Shown here: positions 15,215 to 23,745 of the stretch, in pieces | Layout of the letters: the number at the start of each line of letters is the position of its first letter | Numbering within the stretch: position 1 is the stretch's first letter | NCBI GenBank assembly: GCA_036496805.1 | Contig: DASXKN010000035.1 | Coordinates: forward strand, 62,001 to 126,000 | DNA from: SZAS-103 sp036496805 | Lineage (GTDB): Bacteria; Pseudomonadota; Gammaproteobacteria; Xanthomonadales; Xanthomonadaceae | Length of the DNA: 64,000 bases | Direction of reading: 5' to 3' | The notes under the pieces: generated by a model | Database searches by the model: none | The model's input: only the letters and a program-made list of their open reading frames with translations | What the model was told of the DNA's origin: nothing | Program-made: the position numbers and the translations under genes

Positions 15215-15573
15215 GGTGATCCTCTGACTTTGCTGATCCAGCCGGCGAGCCCGCGGCGCGCCGGCAGTTTGTGGTCGATGAAGGCCTGCCGTATCCGCAG
15301 CAGCACCGGTGTCTTCTTGCCGCTGTTGGGTCCGATCCAGTAGCGTCCGCTGCTGCCGTTGGGTTCCCAGATGTTGAAGCGCTGTCCTTCCAGCTCGAAC
15401 TCGCAGAATACTTCCTGGTCGAAACGGGCGAAGAACTTCGGGAGGCGCAGGACGTGCACGCCCGGGATCGTCGCCACTACCCGCGCCGCGTGACGCCTGC
15501 CCAGCCCGGCGCTCACCTCGAAGGCGAGCGGGCCGCGGGCCGAGGGTGAGACGTCGAAGACGCGCACCGTCAA
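15211..15573 (-). CDS. Hypothetical protein encoded within the 2-oxo acid dehydrogenase operon
   Basis: 120 residues from a TTG at 15573 (GTG at 15567 is an alternative). It overlaps the E2 start by 4 nt, so it is translationally coupled. No signal peptide. It reads as a compact alpha/beta protein (GLGRRHAARVVATIPGVHVLRLPK, EVFCEFELEGQRFNIWEPNGSSGRYWIG, LLRIRQAFIDH). No family recognised. Its presence between E1beta and E2 suggests a role linked to the complex or simple coexpression. It starts 5 nt after the stop of the duplicated E1beta tail. Confidence 0.7.
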   Translation of the reverse strand: MTVRVFDVSPSARGPLAFEVSAGLGRRHAARVVATIPGVHVLRLPKFFARFDQEVFCEFELEGQRFNIWEPNGSSGRYWIGPNSGKKTPVLLRIRQAFIDHKLPARRGLAGWISKVRGSP

Positions 15574-15578
15574 GGTTC

Positions 15579-15686
15579 TCAGCTCGCCGCGAGCGTCCGC
15601 TTCGCCGCCGCCACGATCTTCTCGACGCTCGGCAGGTATTTCATCTCCAGGCGGAAAAACACGGGGTGGGTGTCGTAGCCGATCAT
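15579..15686 (-). pseudogene. Duplicated 3' end of the E1beta gene (35-codon mini-ORF)
   Basis: The stretch 15579-15686 repeats the last part of the E1beta gene (15734-15838) almost exactly. MIGYDTHPVFFRLEMKYLPS... here matches the E1beta C terminus VTGYDTHIPLFRLEMKYLPS..., and both end in the same 15-residue tail. Nucleotide differences cluster around HIPLF/HPVFF. The copy has its own ATG (15686) and a strong AGGAGG six bases upstream, so it may be translated as a 35-residue peptide. It is a partial tandem duplication rather than a full gene. Confidence 0.7.
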
Positions 15687-15733
15687 GCGCGCCTCCTGCA
15701 CAGGAAAACCGTCCGGATTCCGGGGGCTGTCAT

Positions 15734-16714
15734 TCAACTGCACGCCAGCGTCCGCTTCGCCGCCGCCACGATCTTCTCGACGCTCGGCAGGTATTTCATC
15801 TCCAGGCGGAACAGGGGGATGTGGGTGTCGTAGCCGGTGACGCGCTCGACCGGGGCGAGCAGCTCGTACAGGCATTCCTCGGCCACGCGCGCGGCGATCT
15901 CGGCGCCGAAGCCCGCGGTGCGCGGGGCCTCGTGGACGATCACGCAGCGGCCGGTTTTCTGCACCGATTCCTTGATGGTGTCGAAGTCGAGCGGCGTCAG
16001 TGTCGCGACGTCGATGACCTCGGCGCTGATGCCCGCCGAAGCGAGCGCGTCGGCGGCTTCCAGCGTCTCCTTCACCTGCGAGCCCCAGGTGACCAGGGTC
16101 ACGTCGCTGCCGTCGCGCAGCACGAAGCACACGTCCAGCGGCAGCGCTTCGCCGTCGTCGGGCACTTCTTCCTTGTACTGGCGGTAGATGCGCTTGGGTT
16201 CCATGAAAATCACCGGATCCGGGTCGCGGATCGCGGCGAGCAGCAGGCCGTAGGCGCGCTGCGGCGACGACGGCAGCACCACGCGCAGGCCGGGGACGTT
16301 GGTGAAGATCGCCTCGTTCGCTTCGGAATGATGTTCCGGCGCGCGGATGCCGCCGCCCCAGGGCACGCGCAACACCATCGGGCAGGTCAGGCGCCCGCGC
16401 GTGCGATAGCGCATGCGCGCGGCGTGGCAGACCAGGAAGTCGACCATCGGATACATGAAGCCGTCGAACTGCGCCTCGGCGACCGGGCGCATGCCCTGCG
16501 AGGCCATGCCGACGGTGAGGCCGGCGATCGTGGTCTCGTCCAGGGGCGTGTCGAGCACGCGCTCGGAGCCGAAGGTCTGCTGCAGGCCGGCTGTGGCGCG
16601 GAACACGCCGCCGTTGACGCCGACGTCCTCGCCGAGCACGACCACGCGCTCGTCATGCTTCATCTCGTGGGCGAGCGCCTGGGTGATTGCTTCGATCAGG
16701 GTGATGGCGGCCAT
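15734..16714 (-). CDS. 2-oxo acid dehydrogenase E1 component, beta subunit
   Basis: 326 residues, usual for E1beta. It begins MAAITLIEAITQALAHEMKHDERVVVLGEDVG, the family's N terminus. It shows PLDETTIAGLTVGMASQGMRPVAE and the His-containing APEHHSEANEAIF loop, and ends with the conserved transketolase C-terminal domain. With E1alpha it performs thiamine-diphosphate-dependent decarboxylation of the 2-oxo acid and reductive acylation of the E2 lipoyl group. The ATG (16714) follows the E1alpha stop by one base, so the two are coupled. The long upstream in-frame extension overlaps E1alpha and was rejected. Its 3' end is duplicated at 15579. Confidence 0.93.
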   Translation of the reverse strand: MAAITLIEAITQALAHEMKHDERVVVLGEDVGVNGGVFRATAGLQQTFGSERVLDTPLDETTIAGLTVGMASQGMRPVAEAQFDGFMYPMVDFLVCHAARMRYRTRGRLTCPMVLRVPWGGGIRAPEHHSEANEAIFTNVPGLRVVLPSSPQRAYGLLLAAIRDPDPVIFMEPKRIYRQYKEEVPDDGEALPLDVCFVLRDGSDVTLVTWGSQVKETLEAADALASAGISAEVIDVATLTPLDFDTIKESVQKTGRCVIVHEAPRTAGFGAEIAARVAEECLYELLAPVERVTGYDTHIPLFRLEMKYLPSVEKIVAAAKRTLACS

Positions 16715-16715
16715 G

Positions 16716-17789
16716 TCAGTGCTTCCCCTCCGCCATGGCTGCCGCGCGTTGCGCGGCAAGGTCCGCCGGCAACTCCGCATACAGGTAATCGAACATCGCC
16801 TCGACCGGCTGCACCGGCGTGTTGAGGTAGGCATTGATCTCGACGTCGACCTTCTTCCCGCACTCCTCGGCCCAGGCCTTTTCCTGCGCCTCGTCCCAGA
16901 GCCTGGCATTGGTGAGATAAGCGCGCATGCGCGGCATCGGGTCGCGCGTCCACGCGTCCTTGACCTCGGCCTCGCCGCGGTAGCGGCGGGCGTCGTCGGC
17001 GGTGGTGTGGTCGTGCAGGCGGTAGGTCATGAACTCGATCACGCTGCCGCCTTCGCCCTTGCGCGCGCGTTCGGTGGCGCGACGCATGGCTTCGAGCACG
17101 GCGAGCAGGTCGTTGCCGTCCACCTGCAGGCAGTGCAGGCCGCCGGCTATGCCTTTCTGCGCGAGCGTCTTGGCGCCGGTCTGCGCGCTGCGCGGCACCG
17201 AGATCGCCCAGCCGTTGTTGATCACGCACAGCACCAGCGGCGAGGTGTAGGCGCCGGCGGCGTTGAGCGCGGCATAGAAATCGGACTTCGACGAACCGCC
17301 ATCGCCGCAGCAGGCCACCGCGACGCGCGGCTGCTTGCGCAGCTTGAACGACAGCGCCGCGCCGGAAGCCATCAGGCACTGCGTGGAGATCGGCACGCAC
17401 CAGGGATAGTCGTTCTTCGGGCCCTGGAAATCGTTGCCGCGCTCGTCGCCGCCCCAGTACATCAGCACCTCGCGCGGCTGCACGCCGCGCATGAACTGGG
17501 CGCCGTACTCGCGGTAGCTGGGGGCGAACACGTCCTCGGGCAGCATCGAGGCGCCGATGCCGACGTGGGTGGCCTCGTGGCCGAGGCAGGCCGCGTAGGT
17601 GCCGAGCTTGCCGGTGCGCTGCAGCGCGATCGCCTTGGTGTCGAAGACGCGCACGAACAACATCTGCTTGAAGAGCTCGACCACGCGCTTGCCGTCCTTC
17701 GCGACGGCGGGCAGGTCCTTGCCGACCGGCTTGCCGGACGGGTCGAGGTATTGCAGGTATTCGATCTCGAAACTCGCCGCGATGGTCAT
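16716..17789 (-). CDS. 2-oxo acid dehydrogenase E1 component, alpha subunit
   Basis: 357 residues starting MTIAASFEIEYLQYLDPSGK; the in-frame extension to 17984 runs into the divergent promoter and was rejected. The thiamine-diphosphate motif runs from CCGDGGSSKSDFYAALN to VINNGWAISVP (GDG...NN, residues about 155-190). TYRLHDHTTADDARRYR is the conserved phosphorylation-loop region. The N-terminal IEYLQYLDPSGKP and HEATHVGIGASMLPEDV favour a branched-chain-type E1 (2-oxoisovalerate dehydrogenase). It is the first gene of the E1alpha-E1beta-orf-E2 operon and divergent from tryptophan 2,3-dioxygenase. Confidence 0.93.
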   Translation of the reverse strand: MTIAASFEIEYLQYLDPSGKPVGKDLPAVAKDGKRVVELFKQMLFVRVFDTKAIALQRTGKLGTYAACLGHEATHVGIGASMLPEDVFAPSYREYGAQFMRGVQPREVLMYWGGDERGNDFQGPKNDYPWCVPISTQCLMASGAALSFKLRKQPRVAVACCGDGGSSKSDFYAALNAAGAYTSPLVLCVINNGWAISVPRSAQTGAKTLAQKGIAGGLHCLQVDGNDLLAVLEAMRRATERARKGEGGSVIEFMTYRLHDHTTADDARRYRGEAEVKDAWTRDPMPRMRAYLTNARLWDEAQEKAWAEECGKKVDVEINAYLNTPVQPVEAMFDYLYAELPADLAAQRAAAMAEGKH

Positions 17790-17937
17790 GCGTGGGCTCG
17801 ACAGTGTGGGTTCGACGGAACGCTTTTGATAAAAGCGGGGGGAAACGCAACCGGGATCGCGACCGTACCGCGGCGAATGCTGCAACCGGGCAACGGAAGG
17901 TCCGCGACTGACCCTACAATTGTCGCACGGAGGGCAC

Positions 17938-18798
17938 ATGGCGACCACGGACAACCAGCGACCGCTCGAGGCGGGGATCACCACCGACCTGCGCGGGCAA
18001 CTGAGCTATGGCGAATACCTGCGGCTCGACGTGCTGCTGTCCGCGCAACGCCCGCTGTCGACGCAGCACGACGAGATGCTGTTCATCGTTCAGCACCATG
18101 TCGCCGAGCTCTGGATGAAGCTGATCATCCACGAACTGCGCGCGGTGCTCGCCCACCTGCGCGAGGACCGGCTCGCGCCCTGCTTCAAGATGTTCGCGCG
18201 GATCAAGCAGATCCAGCACCAGCTGACCGGCATGTGGTCGGTGCTGGAAACCCTGACCCCGAGCGACTACCTGCAGTTCCGAGACATCCTCGGGCCGGCA
18301 TCGGGCTTCCAGTCGCTGCAGTACCGCCTGATCGAGTTCATGCTCGGCAACAAGAACGCCGACATGCTGGCCGCGTTCGCGCACGATCCGGTCGCGCAGG
18401 CGCAGTTGCGCGAAGCACTCGAGGCGCCATCGCTGTACGACGAATGCCTGGCCTGGCTGGCGCGCAACGGCCACGCGGTGCCGGTGGCGCTGCTGCAGCG
18501 CGACCATGCGAAGTCGCATGTGCGCGAACCGGCGTTGCTGCCGGTCTTCCAGCGCATCTACGAGAACACCCGCGAATTCTGGGATGCCTACGACCTGTGC
18601 GAGTCGCTGGTCGACATCGAGGTGAACTTCCAGACCTGGCGCTTCCGCCACATGAAGACGGTCGAGCGCATCATCGGCTACCGCCGCGGCACCGGCGGCT
18701 CCTCGGGCGTGGGCTTCCTCAAGCAGGCGCTGGAGCTGACCTTCTTCCCCGAGCTGTTCGAGGTACGCACCACGATCGGGGCGCCTACGCCAGGCTGA
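17938..18798 (+). CDS. kynA: Tryptophan 2,3-dioxygenase
   Basis: A 286-residue heme dioxygenase catalysing L-Trp to N-formylkynurenine, the first step of the kynurenine route. LSYGEYLRLDVLLSAQRPLS, HDEMLFIVQHHVAELWMKL and FRHMKTVERIIGYRRGTGGSSG (heme His and substrate carboxylate loop, near 235-255) are diagnostic. The ATG at 17938 has GGAGG seven bases upstream; the TTG at 17920 is rejected. No other kynurenine gene lies nearby, although the E1/E2 operon diverges from it. Confidence 0.95.
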   Translation: MATTDNQRPLEAGITTDLRGQLSYGEYLRLDVLLSAQRPLSTQHDEMLFIVQHHVAELWMKLIIHELRAVLAHLREDRLAPCFKMFARIKQIQHQLTGMWSVLETLTPSDYLQFRDILGPASGFQSLQYRLIEFMLGNKNADMLAAFAHDPVAQAQLREALEAPSLYDECLAWLARNGHAVPVALLQRDHAKSHVREPALLPVFQRIYENTREFWDAYDLCESLVDIEVNFQTWRFRHMKTVERIIGYRRGTGGSSGVGFLKQALELTFFPELFEVRTTIGAPTPG

Positions 18799-18910
18799 AT
18801 CCGCCGGAATCCAAGGGATCGGCCACGCATGACGCGGCGCAACATGACGCGGCCGCGTCCCCGAGCGATTCTAGCGGACCCCTTTCGGGGACTCCCATCG
18901 TGAAGCCGAC

Positions 18911-20671
18911 ATGACCGCAGCCAACCCGCCTGTTTCGCAAACCCGTTCGTTCTCCACCGTATTCCTGATCGAACTGTGGGAGCGCTTCGGCTTCTACGGG
19001 ATGCAGGCGCTGATCGTGTTCTACATGGTGCAGCGCCTGAACTTCCAGGATGCGCGCGCCAACATAGTCTGGAGCGCGGCGGCGGCACTGATCTACGTCG
19101 CCCCGGCGATCGGCGGCTGGATCGGCGACAAGGTGCTCGGCACCCGGCGCACCATGCTGATGGGCGCCTTCATCCTCGGCCTGGGCTATGCGTTGATGGC
19201 CATCCCGAGCGAGAACACCTGGGCCCTGTTCGGCGCGCTGTCGGTCATCGTGGTCGGCAACGGCTTGTTCAAGCCCAATGCCGGCAACCTAGTCCGCAAG
19301 ATCTACGAGGGTGACGACTCCAAGATCGACAGCGCCTTCACCATCTATTACATGGCGGTGAACATTGGCTCGACGGTGTCGATGCTGCTCACGCCGAAGA
19401 TCAAAGATTGGGTCAACGCGGCGTACCACAGCCAGTTTGGCTGGCACGCCGCCTTCGGCGTGTGTGCGCTGGGCCTGCTGGTTGGCCTGACCAACTACTT
19501 TTTCATGCGCAAGGCCATGGCACAGATCGGCTCGGCGCCTGACGAGCGCCCCGTGAACGTAGGCAAGCTCGCCATGGTGCTCGTCGGCGCGATGGCCTGT
19601 GCGGCCGGCGCGGCAGCGGTGCTGCAGTATGAAGAACTGGCCAAAATCTTCGTGTACGGCGCCGGCGTAGTGCTCCTGGGCATCTTCGCCTACCTGATCG
19701 GCACCAGTCACCGCGATGAGCGTGCTGGCCTGACGGCGGCGCTGATCCTAGTGGTTCAGACGATCTTCTTCTTCGTGTTCTACCAGCAGATGTCCACCTC
19801 GCTGAATCTGTTCGCGTTGCGCAACGTGGACTGGAGCTGCGACCTGTTTGGCTATCATTTGCTGACGTGGACCCCCGAGCAGTTCCAAGCCTTCAACCCG
19901 ATCTGGATCATGCTGCTGTCGCCGGTCCTAGCGTGGGCGTATACGCACTTCGGAAAGCAGGGCCGCGATTTGTCGGTCGCTGCCAAGTTCGCCTGCGGTT
20001 TCGCCGCGGTGGCGATCGGTTTCTACATCTACGGTGTGGCTGCGCAGTTCACAACCCAGCCGGGCAGGACCAATTCGTGGGTAATGGTCTGGGGCTACGG
20101 CTTCGGCTCGCTAGGTGAACTGCTGACCAGCGGCCTGGGCCTAGCGATGATTGCCCGCTACGTGCCGGCACGGATGGGTGGCTTCATGATGGGCGCATAC
20201 TTCGTCGCCTCGGGCATTTCGCAATACTTTGGTGGCATGGTCGCCAATTTGGCGAGCGTGCCGGACGCTGTCGGGAAGATCGTGGCCAACAGTCCGGGCG
20301 CTATGGTCTCCCAGGTTCAGCAGAAACTGCCGGGTGTGATGGCGATGAAATTGGAAGATTTCCGGGATTGGCTCTTGAATCACCCCGGTGCCGACAAGAT
20401 TGCAGCCACCGCCCATCTCCCTGCCTTCTCGTCGATGCCGCATGAGACCCAAGCGCTCCTGACGCAGTTCAACGAGCATCTGTACACCACCACGATGCCG
20501 ATCTACACACACCTGTTCGCCTTGCTGGGTACCTGGGGTGTGGCTATCACCATCGCCTCGTTCGCGATGGTGTGGCCGATGCGCAAGTTGTCGGCCATCC
20601 ACCAGTCGGCCGGTGCTGCCGCCGAACGGCCAGAAGCCGAAGTGCCGGTGCACGTGCCCTCGGCCGGCTGA
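18911..20671 (+). CDS. Proton-dependent oligopeptide transporter (POT/PTR family)
   Basis: A 586-residue major-facilitator protein with about 14 membrane segments, likely importing di- or tripeptides with protons. The POT signature ELWERFGFYGMQALIVFYM is at residues 17-35 and contains the ExxER proton-coupling motif. A long periplasmic stretch lies between the last helices (about 455-530: VQQKLPGVMAMKLEDFRDW...). Base usage shifts part-way: the first 370 bases are as GC-rich as the neighbours, while much of the rest uses more T- and A-ending codons (CTA, GTT, TTG), which hints at transfer or recombination. Similar to DtpA-type and lysobacterial peptide MFS proteins. Confidence 0.9.
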   Translation: MTAANPPVSQTRSFSTVFLIELWERFGFYGMQALIVFYMVQRLNFQDARANIVWSAAAALIYVAPAIGGWIGDKVLGTRRTMLMGAFILGLGYALMAIPSENTWALFGALSVIVVGNGLFKPNAGNLVRKIYEGDDSKIDSAFTIYYMAVNIGSTVSMLLTPKIKDWVNAAYHSQFGWHAAFGVCALGLLVGLTNYFFMRKAMAQIGSAPDERPVNVGKLAMVLVGAMACAAGAAAVLQYEELAKIFVYGAGVVLLGIFAYLIGTSHRDERAGLTAALILVVQTIFFFVFYQQMSTSLNLFALRNVDWSCDLFGYHLLTWTPEQFQAFNPIWIMLLSPVLAWAYTHFGKQGRDLSVAAKFACGFAAVAIGFYIYGVAAQFTTQPGRTNSWVMVWGYGFGSLGELLTSGLGLAMIARYVPARMGGFMMGAYFVASGISQYFGGMVANLASVPDAVGKIVANSPGAMVSQVQQKLPGVMAMKLEDFRDWLLNHPGADKIAATAHLPAFSSMPHETQALLTQFNEHLYTTTMPIYTHLFALLGTWGVAITIASFAMVWPMRKLSAIHQSAGAAAERPEAEVPVHVPSAG

Positions 20672-20712
20672 CCGGACTCCGTCCGAATGTCTGGTCGGAC
20701 CTAGTCGATCGG

Positions 20713-22038
20713 TCAGGGCTCGCGAATGGAATCGCTGCTTTCGTAACGGTGGTTGAAGCGACCCAGTTCGGCGATCGCGGTCCCGAGCGCTTCGCGCTCG
20801 GCCGCCGACAGGTGCGGATTCCAGGCATCGAGGATCAGCACGACGCGGGTATGGTCGCTGTCGTTCCAGGCTTCGTGCACGAACGAGTCGTCGAAGATCA
20901 GGCACTCGCCTTCCTTCCACGCGCGCTGCCCGTCGCCCGCGCGCAGCGCGCCGCAGTTCTCCGGGACGATCAATGGCAGGTGCACGGTCAGGCGGCCATT
21001 GATGACGCCGGTGTGGGGCGGTATGTGCGTGCGTGGCCTGAGCACCGAGAACAGGATCTCCGGGGCGTGGTCGGCGATGCGCATGAGCGGCAGCGATTCG
21101 AGCACGGCCATCGTCCTGGGGCAGCGTGCGCAGTGCGCGTCCACGCGCTCGCCATGCCGGTACAGGTGATAGCCGCTCCATGCGGGTGAGCGGTTGAGTT
21201 CGCGCCACATCGCCGCGGCTGGAGCTGCGTCGGCCATGTCCACGTAGGGAACCAGGCCGGTGTCGTCGGCGAGCACTGCGAGCAGTTCATCGCGGATCGC
21301 GTCGGTCGCGGCTTCCAGTTCGCGCAAGTAGGGGAACTGGTCGCGCTCGAACCAGGCCTGGTCGGGCAATCCGGGAACGAACAGCAGGCTCGGGCGTTGC
21401 AGGGGATGGTTCGGCACCGGCGCATCGCCGCCGTAGACATGCAGGAGGGCGCGGTCGATGCGATCGATCGATCCCGCGCCAGGTGTCGCTCGCAATGGCG
21501 CGAGCTTCGCCTCGATCGCGTCGCGTCGCGCGCCGTACGCGGCCGCTGCCGCGCGCGCGAGGCGCTCGCGCACCGGCGGCGCGAGGCTGGCCTGGCGCAC
21601 AAGCAGGCCCTGGCGTTCGGCGATGCCGAGCGCACGCAACCGGCAGCGCAGGGCCTGTTCATCACGCCCCAGCGCGGATTCGCAGTCGGCCTGCCACAGC
21701 GATGCGACCAGCAGGTCGGGATCGCGCGCATGCGCCAGCGCGAATGCGCGGGCCGCCGCTTCTGTCTCTCCCGATGCGCCGAGCGCGAGACCGAGCTGGA
21801 ACTGCAATCGCGCCGATCCCGCGTTCGCCTGCACGCCGCCGCGCGCAACGTTGAGTGCGCGCAGCATGCTATTGCGCGCGAGCGCGCGCCCGACCAGGAA
21901 ACCCACCGCGTCCTCCTGCGCCGGTTCGCGCACGCAGATCACTTCGGCAATCCGCTCGGCGCCATCGAAGTCGCGCGCGGCCTGTGCCCGACGCATGGCC
22001 ACGAGCAGGTCGGCGGTGTTTCGGTGGAGGTCGTTCAC
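20713..22038 (-). CDS. Aspartyl/asparaginyl beta-hydroxylase-domain protein with TPR-like N terminus
   Basis: 441 residues from a GTG at 22038, which leaves 10 nt after the MarR stop; a longer frame to 22107 overlaps MarR. The N-terminal half (about 1-200) is helical and repeat-like (ALNVARGGVQANAGSARLQFQLGLALGASGETEAAARAFALAHARDPD), resembling TPRs. The C-terminal half is an Fe(II)/2-oxoglutarate oxygenase of the AspH class: IPPHTGVINGRLTVHLPL, GECLIFDDSFVHEAWNDSDHTRVVLI, with two metal His and a 2-OG-binding Arg. Its substrate is unknown; bacterial homologues are linked to protein or lipid A hydroxylation. The operon with the MarR gene suggests shared regulation. Confidence 0.85.
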   Translation of the reverse strand: MNDLHRNTADLLVAMRRAQAARDFDGAERIAEVICVREPAQEDAVGFLVGRALARNSMLRALNVARGGVQANAGSARLQFQLGLALGASGETEAAARAFALAHARDPDLLVASLWQADCESALGRDEQALRCRLRALGIAERQGLLVRQASLAPPVRERLARAAAAAYGARRDAIEAKLAPLRATPGAGSIDRIDRALLHVYGGDAPVPNHPLQRPSLLFVPGLPDQAWFERDQFPYLRELEAATDAIRDELLAVLADDTGLVPYVDMADAAPAAAMWRELNRSPAWSGYHLYRHGERVDAHCARCPRTMAVLESLPLMRIADHAPEILFSVLRPRTHIPPHTGVINGRLTVHLPLIVPENCGALRAGDGQRAWKEGECLIFDDSFVHEAWNDSDHTRVVLILDAWNPHLSAAEREALGTAIAELGRFNHRYESSDSIREP

Positions 22039-22048
22039 GGCCGCGGCC

Positions 22049-22546
22049 TCAGCGTGCCTGCGCGCTTTCGGCGGCATCGAGGCGATCGAGGATGCGCGCG
22101 AGCGCATCGCACTCCTCGGCGCTCAGGCAAGCGAGCAGTTCGCGTTCCAGTTGCAGCGCCAGCGGCGCGACCTCGTCGTAGATGCGGTAGCCCTTCGCCG
22201 ACAGCGCCAGCACCGAGCGGCGGCGGTCGTCGCCGTGGGTGCGGCGCTTGAGCCGGCCGTCGCGCAGCAGGCTGGCGACCGCGCGGCTGACCGCGACCTT
22301 GTCCATCGCGGTGCGCTCGGCGAGCTCGTTCGCGGACAGGTCCTGGTAGCGCCCGAGCACCGCGAGCACGCGCCACTCGGTGATGCCCAGCGCGAAGCGC
22401 TCGGCGTACAGGCGGGCGATGTCCTGGCTGATGCGGTTGGACAGCACCGACAGCCGGTAGGGCAGGAAGCGGTCCAGCTCCAATACGGCGTGCTCCAATA
22501 CGGCATGCTCGTGGGCGGTCGCGTCCGACGTGGTCTTGCGTGCCAT
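22049..22546 (-). CDS. MarR-family transcriptional regulator of the hppD locus
   Basis: 165 residues from the ATG at 22546 (MARKTTSDATAHEHAVLEHAVLELD). An in-frame ATG at 22588 sits inside the palindromic operator and would add 14 basic residues. The winged helix-turn-helix is clear: ITEWRVLAVLGRYQDLSANELAERTAMDKVAVSRAVASLLRDGRLKR followed by the DDRRRSVLALSAKG wing. It is divergent from hppD with a perfect 22-bp palindrome between them, so it probably represses hppD and itself until a tyrosine-pathway metabolite (homogentisate or 4-hydroxyphenylpyruvate) binds. Confidence 0.88.
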   Translation of the reverse strand: MARKTTSDATAHEHAVLEHAVLELDRFLPYRLSVLSNRISQDIARLYAERFALGITEWRVLAVLGRYQDLSANELAERTAMDKVAVSRAVASLLRDGRLKRRTHGDDRRRSVLALSAKGYRIYDEVAPLALQLERELLACLSAEECDALARILDRLDAAESAQAR

Positions 22547-22564
22547 GCTGCGCCGCCGCTTGCG

Positions 22565-22586
22565 GATAGTTTCATATGAAACTATC
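22565..22586. promoter_or_regulatory. Palindromic operator between the MarR gene and hppD
   Basis: A perfect 22-bp palindrome whose half is GATAGTTTCAT, centred in the divergent MarR/hppD spacer 38 bp before the hppD ATG. TTTCATATGAAA is a typical MarR-type core. A second inverted repeat (CGCTTGCGGA at 22557-22566 and TCCGCAAGCG at 22601-22610) flanks it. Confidence 0.75.
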
Positions 22587-22623
22587 ATTCGCGTCCTTCC
22601 TCCGCAAGCGCCGCGAGTACGCC

Positions 22624-23736
22624 ATGAACGCCCAGGTGCAGAGCCATCAGCCCAATCTCGGCATGAAGCCGACCACGTTCGCCAACCCGATGGGGATCGA
22701 CGGCTTCGAGTTCGTCGAGTTCGCCGCGCCCGATCGCGCCGGTTTCGAGGCGCTGCACGCGCTGTTCAAGCGCATGGGTTTCGCCGCGGTGCTGCGCCAC
22801 AAGGCGCGGCCGATCACCGTCTACCGCCAGGGCGGCGTCAACTTCCTGATCAACGAAGACCCGGATTCCTTCGCCGCCGATTTCGCCAGGGCGCACGGCC
22901 CGTGCGCCTGCGGTTTCGCGATCCGTTTCAGCAAGCCCGGCAACGAGGTGCTCGACACCGTGCTCGGCAACGGCGGCGAAGCGATCACCCACAAGGCCGC
23001 GAGCAAGGTGGTCGACGCGCCTGTGGTGAAGGGTATCGGCGACTGCATGCTTTACCTCGTCGACCGCTACGGCGATGCCGGCACCGTCTACGACGCCGAC
23101 TACGTGGCGATCGAAGGCGCCGCGCAGCATCCGGCCGGCTTCGGCCTGACCTTCATCGACCACCTCACCCACAACCTGTTCTTCGGCAACATGCAGAAGT
23201 GGTCGGATTACTACGAACGCCTGTTCAATTTCCGCGAGATCCGTTACTTCGACATCAAGGGCATGAAGACCGGCCTGGTGTCGAAGGCGATGACCGCACC
23301 GGACGGCATCGTGCGCATCCCGCTCAACGAGTCCAGCGATCCGAAGTCGCAGATCAACGAATACCTCGACGCCTACAAGGGCGAGGGCATCCAGCACATC
23401 GCCTGCTTCACCGACGACATCTACACGACGGTCGAGGCCATGCGCGCGAACGGGGTGGAATTCCTTGACACACCCGACACCTATTTCGACGTGATCGACC
23501 AGCGCGTGCCCAATCACGGCGAGGACGTGCCGCGCCTCAAGCGCAGCAAGATCCTGATCGACGCCGACATGGAGACCAAGCAGCGCAAGCTGCTCCAGAT
23601 CTTCACCACCAATGCGATCGGCCCGATCTTCTTCGAGATCATCCAGCGCAAGGGCAACGAAGGTTTCGGCGAGGGCAATTTCCAGGCCCTGTTCGAGAGC
23701 ATCGAGCGCGACCAGATGAAGCGCGGGGTGCTTTGA
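22624..23736 (+). CDS. hppD: 4-hydroxyphenylpyruvate dioxygenase
   Basis: A 370-residue Fe(II) VOC-fold dioxygenase that makes homogentisate from 4-hydroxyphenylpyruvate. It has two tandem VOC halves: MGIDGFEFVEFAAPD at the start of the first, and FGLTFIDHLTHNLFFGNM (metal His near 160) at the start of the second. Further metal ligands are in EGIQHIACFTDDIY (His near 240) and in the C-terminal GPIFFEIIQRKGNEGFGEGNF (Glu near 345), which also forms the gating helix. The start at 22624 is MNAQVQSHQP; an upstream ATG at 22576 lies in the operator. Confidence 0.97.
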   Translation: MNAQVQSHQPNLGMKPTTFANPMGIDGFEFVEFAAPDRAGFEALHALFKRMGFAAVLRHKARPITVYRQGGVNFLINEDPDSFAADFARAHGPCACGFAIRFSKPGNEVLDTVLGNGGEAITHKAASKVVDAPVVKGIGDCMLYLVDRYGDAGTVYDADYVAIEGAAQHPAGFGLTFIDHLTHNLFFGNMQKWSDYYERLFNFREIRYFDIKGMKTGLVSKAMTAPDGIVRIPLNESSDPKSQINEYLDAYKGEGIQHIACFTDDIYTTVEAMRANGVEFLDTPDTYFDVIDQRVPNHGEDVPRLKRSKILIDADMETKQRKLLQIFTTNAIGPIFFEIIQRKGNEGFGEGNFQALFESIERDQMKRGVL

Positions 23737-23745
23737 GCTCTGGAA

